Below, piece by piece: positions 8,182-15,693 of a stretch of 46,134 nt of DNA. Origin of the DNA: Oscillospiraceae bacterium. GTDB lineage: Bacteria; Bacillota; Clostridia; Oscillospirales; Oscillospiraceae. The position numbers were made by a program, and so were the translations under genes. Position 1 is the stretch's first letter, and every line of letters starts with the position of its first letter. The notes below the pieces were generated by a model. That model had not been told where the DNA came from, did no database searches, and saw only the letters and a program-made list of their open reading frames with translations. The stretch covers positions 1-46,134 of the forward strand of contig SVLK01000013.1 of the NCBI GenBank assembly GCA_015067975.1. The letters are read 5' to 3'.

Positions 8182-8898
8182 TTATTGGAGCACCATGCGG
8201 CACGAGAACATATGCTCCCCCGTTTCGCTGAGGCCGCGGGCAAAAATGACGCCTCCCTCTTCCCTGCAGCAGATGCGAAGCGGCATATCCTGCAGCACCT
8301 CGCGGTGGTAGTCGATGGCAAACTCCGTCACCACTGCACCTTTCGCCGGAGGCAGCGCATTCACCACATAGTTGGCGTACTTGGCGTTATTCACGTGGCC
8401 GTTGATATCCAGATCGGTGAAGGCGGGGCGCACCACACAGCCGTCATCGCCGGAAATGCCGTCATTCACCTTGGCAAGGCGCCCCTCCCACTGCGTATCC
8501 AGCCGATACTCGTCGCTGGGATAGAGATCGGAGGCAGGCAGCACACAGCGCTTTTCACTATGCACCACCACCCACTCGCTGGTGCCGTAGAGCAGCACTT
8601 CGCCTGCGGGCGTTGCCATCTCATACTCGCGGCGGAAGCTGACACGGCCCGGGCGCAGCGGCCACGTGCGCACCACCACCTGCTCATAGCGGCGGGGCTG
8701 GCGCACCACACGATAGCGCACCTTGGTGAGCACCCAGATCGTCTGTTTCTCGATCAGCGCGTGATAGCCGATGCCCAGTTCGTTGGCATGGATGCCCGCC
8801 ACGTCCTGCAGCAGCTCCAGCACGCTGGCCGGATGCATGCGGTCAAAGGCATCGAAATCGGCGGCCCGCAGCTCGTATGCTTTCTCATATTGCATCAT
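8182..8898 (-). CDS. Acyl-ACP thioesterase (FatA/FatB-like, double hot-dog)
   Basis: 238 residues, the size of bacterial acyl-ACP thioesterases (two hot-dog folds). The N-terminus has YELRAADFDAFDRMHPASVL and GIGYHAL; the second hot-dog starts with FTDLDINGHVNNAKYANYV, the family signature. The enzyme releases free fatty acid from acyl carrier protein in the cytosol. The start is one of two adjacent ATG codons (8898 or 8895), with GAGG eight bases upstream. It precedes the PlsC-like gene on the same strand, so both act in lipid metabolism although a terminator separates them. Confidence 0.9.
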   Translation of the reverse strand: MMQYEKAYELRAADFDAFDRMHPASVLELLQDVAGIHANELGIGYHALIEKQTIWVLTKVRYRVVRQPRRYEQVVVRTWPLRPGRVSFRREYEMATPAGEVLLYGTSEWVVVHSEKRCVLPASDLYPSDEYRLDTQWEGRLAKVNDGISGDDGCVVRPAFTDLDINGHVNNAKYANYVVNALPPAKGAVVTEFAIDYHREVLQDMPLRICCREEGGVIFARGLSETGEHMFSCRMVLQ

Positions 8899-8978
8899 GA
8901 GGATTTCCTCGCTTTGGTTGGTTTTCCCCTATGATACCACATTTTTACCACGGCGCAAAGCAACAATCGTTGAAAAAC

Positions 8979-9007
8979 TTGACCGTTTTTACACTGCACC
9001 TTATAAT
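8979..9007 (+). promoter_or_regulatory. Sigma-A promoter of TIGR04076-like gene
   Basis: TTGACC at 8979-8984, a 17 bp spacer and a perfect TATAAT at 9002-9007, 28 bp before the start codon. Confidence 0.85.
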
Positions 9008-9034
9008 GAAAAAAAACGCAAGGAGGATACCGCC

Positions 9035-9337
9035 ATGTATCGGTGCCGCATCACGGTCATGCGACAGGTCTTTCATGCAGACCTGGCCGCTCAGTACGAA
9101 AATCCCATCCAACACGCCTGCGACATGGAGGTGGGGCAGGTGTTTTACGCCGAGAACGGCGAAAGACCGGAGGGCTTTTGCCAGAGCGCGTGGGAGAGCA
9201 TGCAATCCTTCGTGGAGGAACTGGCCCGCGGCGGCGGCAATTTCTACGACGGATGGATGAAAAATCCCCACAGCGCCATGATCTCCTGCAACGACGGCTT
9301 TCGCCCCGTCAGTTTCCTCATCGAAGTGGTGGAATAA
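9035..9337 (+). CDS. TIGR04076 family small protein
   Basis: 100 residues. The sequence YRCRITVMRQVFHADL, CDMEVGQVF, the central FCQSAWESMQ and the final MISCNDGFRPVSFLIE follow the pattern of the short TIGR04076 proteins of anaerobes, with conserved cysteines (Cys4, Cys32 area, Cys50 area, Cys88 area). The function is unknown. The start ATG 9035 follows AGGAGG at the correct distance, and a consensus promoter precedes it. It diverges from the thioesterase gene. Confidence 0.8.
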   Translation: MYRCRITVMRQVFHADLAAQYENPIQHACDMEVGQVFYAENGERPEGFCQSAWESMQSFVEELARGGGNFYDGWMKNPHSAMISCNDGFRPVSFLIEVVE

Positions 9338-9358
9338 GGGCGCGCAACGGACTGTTGC

Positions 9359-9388
9359 TTGACTTTTGCGCCCCTCGTCCCCTATGCT
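9359..9388 (+). promoter_or_regulatory. Sigma-A promoter of XRE-membrane gene
   Basis: TTGACT at 9359-9364, an 18 bp spacer and TATGCT at 9383-9388; the ribosome site AGGAGG follows at 9401. Confidence 0.65.
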
Positions 9389-9413
9389 GAGGACAGGAAA
9401 AGGAGGTGCGGTG

Positions 9414-10091
9414 ATGCACAACATCGGGGAAAACATCAAGGTTTTGCGCCTGAGCCGCGGCTGGACGCAGCAGCAGCTGGCCGAGCAATTACACATGACG
9501 CGGCAGGCCGTCAGCCACTACGAATCCGGCCGCACCCAGCCGGACATCGACACCTGCCGCCGCGTGGCAGAGATTTTCGAAGTGGAGCTGGACGTGGTGC
9601 TGGACGGACAGACGCCGACGGAGCAGCCCAAGCTGCCCCGCTGGCTGGTGTGGCTGGTCTTTGGCAGTATGGGGCTGTTCACCCTCGCCCACTCGGTGCT
9701 TTTCTGGGTGGCCAACAAGTTCTATTTTGTTCCTAACGGCAAAGTCACCGCGGAGATGAAGCCTGTTTTGCAGCAGCGCTTTGCGCTGACCGGCGCTGCC
9801 CAACGGGTGGAAAGTCTGGGCTATATCGCCTTTCTGGCGGTACTGCTGGCGTGGCTCATCTGGGAACTGCAGCAACCCAAGGGACTCACATGGAAGCAGC
9901 GGCTGATCACCGGCGTGCAGTTATTGCTCGTTGGTGCGCTGGCCTCGCTGCCGTGGGCATGGCTGGATCCGCATTTGGCGGCCATCAACTATTTCTTCGT
10001 AGTGCAGCACAATTTTGTGCGCTACTGCATCGCCATGGTGATTATATGGTTCGTTCGATTTCTGCTGAAACGAAAAGAAACCTGCCGGTAA
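9414..10091 (+). CDS. XRE-family regulator fused to a membrane domain
   Basis: 225 residues. Residues about 5-60 form a Cro/C1 helix-turn-helix (LRLSRGWTQQQLAEQLHMTRQAVSHYESG), followed by three to four hydrophobic segments (about 72-92, 128-148, 163-180, 196-215). Such membrane-anchored XRE proteins are common in Clostridia and are thought to link DNA binding with a membrane signal; the target is unknown. ATG 9414 is seven bases after AGGAGG. It ends inside a bidirectional terminator shared with the convergent ECF gene. Confidence 0.85.
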   Translation: MHNIGENIKVLRLSRGWTQQQLAEQLHMTRQAVSHYESGRTQPDIDTCRRVAEIFEVELDVVLDGQTPTEQPKLPRWLVWLVFGSMGLFTLAHSVLFWVANKFYFVPNGKVTAEMKPVLQQRFALTGAAQRVESLGYIAFLAVLLAWLIWELQQPKGLTWKQRLITGVQLLLVGALASLPWAWLDPHLAAINYFFVVQHNFVRYCIAMVIIWFVRFLLKRKETCR

Positions 10092-10110
10092 GGCAGGTTT
10101 CCTCTTTTTT
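10076..10110. terminator. Bidirectional terminator overlapping the XRE-membrane stop codon
   Basis: The stem AAACCTGCC-ggtaa-GGCAGGTTT includes the last codons of the XRE-membrane gene and is followed by a T-run. Confidence 0.85.
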
Positions 10111-10112
10111 CG

Positions 10113-10634
10113 TTATTTTTTCAGTGCTTTGCGGATGGTAGGCGCGATGGTCGCGGCCAGCACACCGCCGATGAGGGCAGTCACCAGCTGCGGCCAGGAG
10201 AAGGAAGCCGACAGCATGGCCACCTGCTTTTCCGCCAGCCCCAGCGTAGGCAGCACCAGCTTGACGATCAGCAGCCACAGCGCGGCAAACTTGGCCACAG
10301 CGGCTACCGCCACCGCCACATAGCTCATGACGCCCAGCTGTTTCTTGCCGCTGAACACATACAGCAGCACCACCAGCACGGCGTTGCCTACCGCCACCAT
10401 GGGCACGATGGGCAAAAAGGCGGGACCGATGCCCACGATAAAGGCGAAGAAGGGGCTCAGCAGCGCCACCGTCAGGCCGCACCACAAGCCGCCCACCAGC
10501 GCCGAGATGCCCAGCACCAGATTGACGCAAGAGCCGGTGACGAACTGGCCCATAGGCTTGGTGATGGCCTGCAGCGCCACCAGCACGGCGATCATCACGG
10601 CAGTTTCCGTGATCCAGAGAACTTTTTTATTCAT
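10113..10634 (-). CDS. ECF transporter S component
   Basis: 173 residues with five to six hydrophobic segments, typical of substrate-binding S components of energy-coupling-factor importers. The start KVLWITETAVMIAVLVALQ and the motif GSCVNLVLGISALVGGLW (loop and helix lining the substrate pocket in the family) are seen. It would capture a vitamin or similar cofactor and work with the AAT module encoded elsewhere; the substrate cannot be assigned. ATG 10634 was preferred over upstream starts because AGGAGA lies eight bases before it. It diverges from the Crp/Fnr gene. Confidence 0.85.
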   Translation of the reverse strand: MNKKVLWITETAVMIAVLVALQAITKPMGQFVTGSCVNLVLGISALVGGLWCGLTVALLSPFFAFIVGIGPAFLPIVPMVAVGNAVLVVLLYVFSGKKQLGVMSYVAVAVAAVAKFAALWLLIVKLVLPTLGLAEKQVAMLSASFSWPQLVTALIGGVLAATIAPTIRKALKK

Positions 10635-10695
10635 AACATCTTTCTCCTGTTGCATTTTTGCTGGACTTATCGTACCATAGAGCAAAGTTTTTTCC

Positions 10696-10709
10696 GTTGC
10701 TATGGCAAC
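10696..10709. promoter_or_regulatory. Candidate Crp/Fnr operator
   Basis: An inverted repeat GTTGC-tatg-GCAAC lies 15 bp upstream of the Crp/Fnr start codon in the divergent intergenic region, a position suited to autoregulation. No -10 box was identified with certainty. Confidence 0.45.
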
Positions 10710-10723
10710 ATAGGAGGGAGATC

Positions 10724-11380
10724 ATGGAAATTTCTGTCTCTTTGCTGCGCTCCACGCCCCTGTTTCACAACATGCAGGATGAGGAGATCCGGCAACTGCT
10801 CACCTGTTTGCGCGCGCCGGTACGCAGTTTCGGTAAGGGTGCCTTTTTATGGCACGAGGGCGAGACGGTGACCCACTGCGGCATCGTACTCCACGGTACG
10901 GTAGATGCGGTGCACTATCACGACGACGGCACGGAGGAGTTGATCGCACGGCAGCGCCAGGGCGATGTGTTCGGTGAACTGCTGATGGCCGCGCAGCAGC
11001 CCAGCCCCGTATCTTTACGCTGCGCACAGGCGGCAGAAGTGCTGTTTTTACCGCTGGAGGGAATTTTAGGCGGCTGCGAAAAGTGCTGTGCCTGCCACAC
11101 CGCACTGCGGCGCAATCTGCTGCAGGTGACGGGACAGAAGTTCTGGCAGCAAAAGCGGCGGCTTTCCTATCTGTGCGAGCCATCGCTGCGAGGACGCCTG
11201 CTCCTCTATCTCCACGATGTGCAGCGCGAGAGCGGCAGCGACACCTTCACCATTCCCTACAACCGCGAGGAGCTGGCCACTTTTCTGGGGGTGAACCGCA
11301 GCGCCATGAGCCGCGAACTGGGACGCATGCAGCGCGAGGGGCTTTTGGCGTTCTATCGCAGCAGTTTTCGCCTTATATGA
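10724..11380 (+). CDS. Crp/Fnr family transcription regulator
   Basis: 218 residues. An N-terminal cyclic-nucleotide-binding-like beta roll (FGKGAFLWHEGETVTHCGIVLHG, then GDVFGELL) is followed by a dimer helix and a winged helix (YNREELATFLGVNRSAMSRELGRMQREGLL). The segment CEKCCACHTALRRN has four cysteines near residues 122-128, which suggests metal, haem or redox sensing rather than cAMP. Such regulators in Clostridia often control nitric oxide or oxygen response genes. The start ATG 10724 has GGAGGGAG upstream. Confidence 0.88.
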   Translation: MEISVSLLRSTPLFHNMQDEEIRQLLTCLRAPVRSFGKGAFLWHEGETVTHCGIVLHGTVDAVHYHDDGTEELIARQRQGDVFGELLMAAQQPSPVSLRCAQAAEVLFLPLEGILGGCEKCCACHTALRRNLLQVTGQKFWQQKRRLSYLCEPSLRGRLLLYLHDVQRESGSDTFTIPYNREELATFLGVNRSAMSRELGRMQREGLLAFYRSSFRLI

Positions 11381-11383
11381 GAT

Positions 11384-11420
11384 GAAAAGGACTGTTTTCT
11401 GCAAAAACAGTCCTTTTCTT
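11384..11420. terminator. Bidirectional terminator between Crp/Fnr gene and XRE/membrane operon
   Basis: The stem AAAAGGACTGTTTT/AAAACAGTCCTTTT has a short loop and T-rich flanks on both strands. Confidence 0.9.
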
Positions 11421-11422
11421 TA

Positions 11423-11650
11423 TCATTTCTTCTTGTTTGCCTTGGCAGCCAGAGCGCGCAGCAGCCAGATGCCGCCGGCAATCACCACCACTTTTACCAG
11501 CGTGACCGCCACATTGACTGTTACCAGCGGAATCAGCTCCTCCCGGGGCAGGTCTGCGTACTGCGCGGCGATGTCCTTGGTGGACCATAGGTAAACAATG
11601 AAAGCGGCGCTCAGCAGACCCATGATCCAACGCAACGGTGCTTTTTTCAT
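11423..11650 (-). CDS. Small two-helix membrane protein
   Basis: 75 residues with two hydrophobic segments (about 8-24 and 44-66) and a basic tail AKANKKK. I do not recognise a family. The start overlaps the end of the XRE gene (ATGA), and it is the last gene of a three-gene operon membrane protein - XRE - small membrane protein. Similar trios in Bacillota are suspected sensor/anti-repressor sets, which is an inference. Confidence 0.7.
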   Translation of the reverse strand: MKKAPLRWIMGLLSAAFIVYLWSTKDIAAQYADLPREELIPLVTVNVAVTLVKVVVIAGGIWLLRALAAKANKKK

Positions 11651-11847
11651 ACCTCATCCTCCCAGAACAACTGGTCCAGTGTGCACTCCAGCGCACGGCA
11701 GATGGCAAGGCACAGCTTGATGGTAGGGTTATAGTCGCCTTTTTCAATGGCATTGATGGTCTGGCGGCTGACACCCACCGCATCGGCCAGCTGCTGCTGC
11801 GACCAGTCTTTGGCAGCGCGTGCGGCTTTCAGCTTGAGATTTTTCAT
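11647..11847 (-). CDS. Short XRE-family regulator
   Basis: 66 residues that are almost only a Cro/C1 helix-turn-helix: NLKLKAARAAKDWSQQQLADAVGVSRQTINAIEKG, ending DQLFWEDEV. This compact type (YgzD-like) usually regulates the adjacent membrane protein gene. It overlaps both neighbours by ATGA, so the three genes are translationally coupled. Confidence 0.88.
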   Translation of the reverse strand: MKNLKLKAARAAKDWSQQQLADAVGVSRQTINAIEKGDYNPTIKLCLAICRALECTLDQLFWEDEV

Positions 11848-12383
11848 TCCTCACACTCCTCTGCCTTGTCGCGGCGCAGCTTGATGAGCAGCGTGATGAG
11901 CACGATGCCGAAGAGAATCAGGCAGCAAGGGGGAAGAATATGGACGGTCAGCAGGCCATCCTCTACAAAACTGCCCTCCACTGCGTGCATCACCGTGGCC
12001 GGGATCTGGCAGGCCACTACCACACCGATGATCCACAGGTAACGGCGGGGCGCCTGGTTGACGGTGAAATAGGCATCGTGCATAATGCAGTTGACAATGA
12101 ACACACCAATCGAGATAAAAATGCACACGAAAGTGTCCACGCCGGGCTTCGCCCACTGCTGCTCCAGCACACCGCACACCACCGCATTGATCATCAGCGT
12201 AACAAGCAGCGTCATATACGCCCGCTGATTTGCCACGCCGCGATTGGCCTGCTGGCGCTCATCATACTCTCCCGGTGTTTCCCCGCGGCGGCGGGCCAGC
12301 CCCCTGATCAGCGCAATCACAACGATCACGATCAACATACCCACGGCGAAGCCGACATACCATTCCAAAGATTTTCCGTTCAT
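11844..12383 (-). CDS. Four-helix membrane protein of the XRE operon
   Basis: 179 residues: an N-terminal helix (about 8-26), a charged segment with EYDERQQANRGVANQRAY, then helices at about 55-75, 86-104, 118-135 and 148-168. The middle charged motif resembles DUF3796/DUF2178-type membrane proteins that are paired with short XRE regulators, but I cannot fix the family. First gene of the operon; its start at 12383 is preceded by GGAGG and a consensus promoter. Confidence 0.75.
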   Translation of the reverse strand: MNGKSLEWYVGFAVGMLIVIVVIALIRGLARRRGETPGEYDERQQANRGVANQRAYMTLLVTLMINAVVCGVLEQQWAKPGVDTFVCIFISIGVFIVNCIMHDAYFTVNQAPRRYLWIIGVVVACQIPATVMHAVEGSFVEDGLLTVHILPPCCLILFGIVLITLLIKLRRDKAEECEE

Positions 12384-12413
12384 CGAAGTTTCCTCCTTCT
12401 TTGTTCTGTGGCC

Positions 12414-12442
12414 ATCTTATCACCTACCCGTCATTTTGTCAA
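12414..12442 (-). promoter_or_regulatory. Sigma-A promoter of XRE/membrane operon
   Basis: On the minus strand TTGACA (12442-12437), a 17 bp spacer and TAAGAT (12419-12414). Confidence 0.8.
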
Positions 12443-12533
12443 GTATATTTTACTTTTTATCATCTAAATAAGACGTTTCTTTTTGCGCATTTCGACAAAT
12501 TTCGGAAATTATAAAAGAATTGGTATGTAATCG

Positions 12534-12561
12534 TTGCTTTTACAAAAATTTATGGTATACT
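12534..12561 (+). promoter_or_regulatory. Sigma-A promoter of murA
   Basis: TTGCTT at 12534-12539, 16 bp spacer, TATACT at 12556-12561. It predicts a leader of about 145 nt before the murA start. The rest of the 12384-12714 gap is AT-rich and holds no gene that I can see. Confidence 0.7.
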
Positions 12562-12604
12562 AATTTTGTATGAAATGATGTTATTTCTGTCATAGCGCCC
12601 ATTT

Positions 12605-12630
12605 CCCGTGCTTTGTGCGGGCTATTTTTA
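12605..12630 (+). promoter_or_regulatory. Candidate leader terminator/attenuator of murA
   Basis: In the murA leader CCCGTGC-ttt-GTGCGGG (with two G-U pairs as RNA) is followed by CTATTTTTA. A flanking AGCGC (12594-12598) can pair with GCGCT further down (12638-12642), which could compete with this hairpin. A regulatory role is not shown. Confidence 0.35.
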
Positions 12631-12714
12631 CGCGGAAGCGCTGTGGTATGAAGTTTCCTTTGCCCGGGCAGAATAAGGCCTGCGACATTTACGACCTAAG
12701 AGAGGGTGCCTATT

Positions 12715-14013
12715 TTGAATCAGTACATTGTAAACGGTAATCGTCCCCTGTTCGGCGAGGTGACCATCAGCGGTGCCAAGAACGCCGCCGTGGCCATCAT
12801 CCCCGCTGCACTGATGGTGGACGGTATTTGCCGCATTGAGAATATTCCCCAGATCAGCGACGTGACGCTGCTGTTCTCCATTCTGGATGAACTGGGCGCC
12901 AAGGTGCGCGTTTTGAACCAGCATGCCGTGGAGATCGACAGCCGTCACATCCACTCCACCAAGCCGTCTTTTGATCTGGTGCGTAAGATCCGCGCCAGCT
13001 ACTACCTGATCGGCGCGCTGCTGGGCCGTTTCGGTCAGGCCACCGTGGCCATGCCCGGCGGCTGCAACTTCGGTGTTCGTCCCATCGACCAGCACGTCAA
13101 GGGTTTCAAGGCTCTGGGCGCCGAGGTCACTGAGGGTAACTTCGTAGAAGCCGTGGCCAAGAGCGAGAACGGCCGTTTGGTGGGTGCTCCCGTCTACATG
13201 GATGTAGTGAGCGTGGGCGCTACCATGAACGTGATGATGGCCGCCGTTTTGGCAGAAGGCATCACCACCATTGAAAACGCAGCCAAAGAGCCCCATATCG
13301 TGGATCTGGCCAACTTCCTCAACTCCATGGGCGCCGATATCAAGGGCGCAGGCACCGACTCTATCAAGATCCGCGGCGTGGAACGTCTGAACGGCGGTAC
13401 CTACTGCATCATCCCCGACCAGATCGAGGCCGGCACGTATATGACAGCTGTGGCTGCCACCGGCGGTCAGCTGCTGATCAAGAACATCATCCCCAAGCAC
13501 ATGGAATGCATCAGCGCCAAGCTGATGGAAATGGGCGTATATGTGGAAGAAATCGACGACACGCTGCTGGTCCGCCGCAGCGGTCCGCTGCAGCGTGCCA
13601 AGGTAAAGACCCAGCCCTATCCCGGCTTCCCCACCGACATGCAGCCCCAGATCGCCACAGTGATGGCTCTGGCAGAGGGTACCAGCATGGTCACCGAAGC
13701 CGTCTGGAACAACCGTTTCCGCTACGTGGACGAGCTGCGCCGTCTGGGCGCCAATATTCAGGTGGACGGACGTGTAGCTGTTATCGAGGGCATCGACCAC
13801 TTTACCGGCGCTCCCATCGAAGCCTGTGACCTGCGCGCCGGCGCCGCCATGGTGGTAGCCGCCCTGGCCGCCCACGGCACCACCGAGATCAGCCATGTGC
13901 AATATATTGAGCGCGGCTACGAGGATCTGGTGGGCAAGCTGCGCGCCGTTGGCGCCGACATCCGCATCGTGGAAGTGCCCGATGAGGATCTGGGCATGGA
14001 AAATATCGGCTAA
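12715..14013 (+). CDS. murA: UDP-N-acetylglucosamine 1-carboxyvinyltransferase
   Basis: 432 residues, normal for MurA. The reaction adds enolpyruvate from PEP to UDP-GlcNAc, the first committed step of peptidoglycan synthesis in the cytosol. Signatures: ISGAKNAAVAIIPAAL near the N-terminus (Lys and Asn of the substrate site), MPGGCNFGVRPID with the active-site Cys that fosfomycin attacks (usual family text is GGCAIG; here N and F follow the Cys), RAGAAMVVAALAA near the C-terminus. I chose TTG 12715, since GAGGG is eight bases upstream and the protein then starts NQYIVNG as in the family; a GTG at 12706 overlaps the ribosome site. Confidence 0.95.
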   Translation: MNQYIVNGNRPLFGEVTISGAKNAAVAIIPAALMVDGICRIENIPQISDVTLLFSILDELGAKVRVLNQHAVEIDSRHIHSTKPSFDLVRKIRASYYLIGALLGRFGQATVAMPGGCNFGVRPIDQHVKGFKALGAEVTEGNFVEAVAKSENGRLVGAPVYMDVVSVGATMNVMMAAVLAEGITTIENAAKEPHIVDLANFLNSMGADIKGAGTDSIKIRGVERLNGGTYCIIPDQIEAGTYMTAVAATGGQLLIKNIIPKHMECISAKLMEMGVYVEEIDDTLLVRRSGPLQRAKVKTQPYPGFPTDMQPQIATVMALAEGTSMVTEAVWNNRFRYVDELRRLGANIQVDGRVAVIEGIDHFTGAPIEACDLRAGAAMVVAALAAHGTTEISHVQYIERGYEDLVGKLRAVGADIRIVEVPDEDLGMENIG

Positions 14014-14086
14014 ACACACTTTTTCTCAGCGTTCGCTATTCCCCGGCGAACGCTGATTCTCTATGACCAAGAGGTACGATCCATTG

Positions 14087-14881
14087 ATGACCCTACATAC
14101 CTTTGCCAGCGGCTCGGAAGGCAACTGCCTGCTGGTTTCCTGCGGCAGTACCCACCTTTTGGTGGATGCCGGCATCTCTGCCCGGCGCATCAAACATTCT
14201 CTCATGCAGCTGGGACTGGCGCCGGATGACATCAGCGCCATTTTCCTGACCCATGACCACACCGATCACGTCTGCGGCCTTGCCACGCTGTGCAAGCACC
14301 ACGCAACGCCCCTCTATGCCAGCGGCGGCACCGGTGCACAATTGCGTGACCGGTTGGACTTGCCGCCCCAGCGGCTGCATATGGTAACAACGGGGCAGAC
14401 GCTGGCCATCGGCGATTGCCGCATCAGCGTGTTCCCCACCTCCCACGACGGCCACGAGGGCGTTGATTACCGCATCGACAGCGATGGCGGCAGCATCGGC
14501 ATTCTCACCGACACCGGCATCGTCACCGACGAGGCCTTTGACACCCTTTGCGGCGTGGAGCTGCTGGTGCTGGAGAGCAACCACGACGTGGAGTGGCTAC
14601 GCTCGGGACCCTACCCCTACTACCTCAAGCAGCGCATTCTTGGATTGCGGGGACATCTTAGCAACGACGATGCCGCCCGTTTCGCCGCCGAGATGGTGCG
14701 CCGCGGCACGAAAGAAATCGTGCTGGCTCACCTGAGCCGGGAAAACAACACGCCGGTGCGGGCGCTGGAGACCATGCAGCGCATGCTGGACATCCACGGA
14801 CTTACCGCACGCATCAGCGTTGCGCCCCGCAGCGAAGTGAGCCAATGCTATGAGCCGGAGGGCGAAAGATGCAGAAAGTGA
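14087..14881 (+). CDS. YycJ/WalJ-like metallo-beta-lactamase-fold hydrolase
   Basis: 264 residues. It starts TLHTFASGSEGNC, the conserved beginning of the YycJ family, and has the metal motif THDHTDH (HxHxDH), later TSHDGHEG, TDTG, ESNHD and HLS. YycJ-type proteins are nuclease-like MBL enzymes linked in Bacillota with the WalKR cell-wall regulon and DNA mismatch repair. Start choice is uncertain: GAGG at 14071 is 9 bases before TTG 14084 and 12 before ATG 14087; an ATG at 14063 has no ribosome site. It overlaps rlmH by 13 bp, the usual arrangement near rlmH in Bacillota. Confidence 0.9.
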   Translation: MTLHTFASGSEGNCLLVSCGSTHLLVDAGISARRIKHSLMQLGLAPDDISAIFLTHDHTDHVCGLATLCKHHATPLYASGGTGAQLRDRLDLPPQRLHMVTTGQTLAIGDCRISVFPTSHDGHEGVDYRIDSDGGSIGILTDTGIVTDEAFDTLCGVELLVLESNHDVEWLRSGPYPYYLKQRILGLRGHLSNDDAARFAAEMVRRGTKEIVLAHLSRENNTPVRALETMQRMLDIHGLTARISVAPRSEVSQCYEPEGERCRK

Positions 14882-15351
14882 CTGTGCTTTGCGTAGGCAA
14901 GCTGAAAGAAAAGTTCTACACCGAAGCCGCCGCCGAATATGTCAAGCGGCTGGGACGGCACTGCAAGATTGAGATCATTGAACTGCCGGAGTACCGCCTT
15001 CCGGAGGATCCCTCTCCCGCCGAGATCCAAAAGGCACTGGAGACAGAGGCGGCCGCTATCCGTGAAAAGCTGCCAAAGGGCGGCGCGGTGATCGCTATGT
15101 GCATCGAGGGCAAGACCTGTTCCAGCGAAGAAATGGCGCGGCGGCTGAATGACTACGCCGTGCAGGGCAAAACGCAGCTGACGTTCCTCATCGGCGGCAG
15201 CGTGGGGCTGCACCAGTCCTTAAAAGCGCAGGCTGACTGGCGGCTGAGCATGTCGCCTATGACCTTCCCCCACCACATGGCACGCGTCATGCTCCTGGAG
15301 CAGATCTACCGCGCCTATCAGATCCAGCAGGGCACGCGGTATCACAAATAA
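14869..15351 (+). CDS. rlmH: 23S rRNA pseudouridine-1915 N3-methyltransferase
   Basis: 160 residues, normal length. SPOUT-fold methyltransferase that methylates pseudouridine 1915 in helix 69 of 23S rRNA using SAM. Seen: VGKLKEKFYTEAAAEYVKRL at the N-terminus, LIGGSVGLH (SAM-binding knot), SMSPMTFPHHMARVMLLEQ and the terminal YRAYQIQQGTRYHK, the highly conserved C-terminus whose Tyr-His contact the substrate. The last 27 bp of the gene are repeated with one mismatch at 15639-15665, beyond an insert. Confidence 0.96.
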   Translation: MQKVTVLCVGKLKEKFYTEAAAEYVKRLGRHCKIEIIELPEYRLPEDPSPAEIQKALETEAAAIREKLPKGGAVIAMCIEGKTCSSEEMARRLNDYAVQGKTQLTFLIGGSVGLHQSLKAQADWRLSMSPMTFPHHMARVMLLEQIYRAYQIQQGTRYHK

Positions 15352-15352
15352 G

Positions 15353-15638
15353 ACGTTTTCAGCCTCGCAGAGTTTCGCCGCTTGGCGGCGAAAACGAGTC
15401 AAATCTGTTTTTCGGAGCGGTCACCGTTGCGCCAGCCGATTCCCGTGCGCTATTCGCGCCCGCCAATCGGGGCGCTGCCTCGAAAGCACCTCGCTGTATC
15501 CGCCGCTGGCGGCGCTTCGGCGCTTTCCTTGTGCGTGACGAAAAACACATCTCAGAGCGCAAACGTGCGAGCGCAGCGAGTGCGCTGCAGCGCTCTGCAG
15601 AAATTGCCAAAAAAGCTGCTCGCTTTTTTGGCAGGAGA
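15353..15638. repeat. Family A intergenic insert, copy 2
   Basis: This 286 bp stretch separates rlmH from the phosphoglucomutase gene and contains no credible gene. It begins with a hairpin TTTCGCCGC-ttg-GCGGCGAAA (15373-15393), then GAGTCAAAT (15396-15404), the reverse complement of the motif in the insert at 4838. Near its end is a perfect stem TGCCAAAAAAGC/GCTTTTTTGGCA. It is bracketed by 27-bp direct repeats, one being the true rlmH 3' end (15326-15352), the other an orphan copy (15639-15665). Confidence 0.65.
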
Positions 15639-15665
15639 AGCAGGGCACGCGGTATCATAAATAAG
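15639..15665 (+). repeat. Orphan copy of the rlmH 3' end
   Basis: These 27 bases repeat 15326-15352 with one C-to-T difference, including the codons for QGTRYHK and the TAA stop. No reading frame leads into it from rlmH. Confidence 0.85.
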
Positions 15666-15693
15666 TACATTATTCTGAAAGGAGTTTTCCCAT

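Noticed and set aside
6631-8934. 767-codon open frame on the plus strand
   Set aside because: It is the antisense of the PlsC and thioesterase genes; His/Gln/Ala-rich composition and lack of ribosome site show that it is a GC-driven shadow.
15382-15660. Short open frames in the family A insert after rlmH
   Set aside because: No ribosome site, biased composition and overlap with hairpins; not supported as genes.
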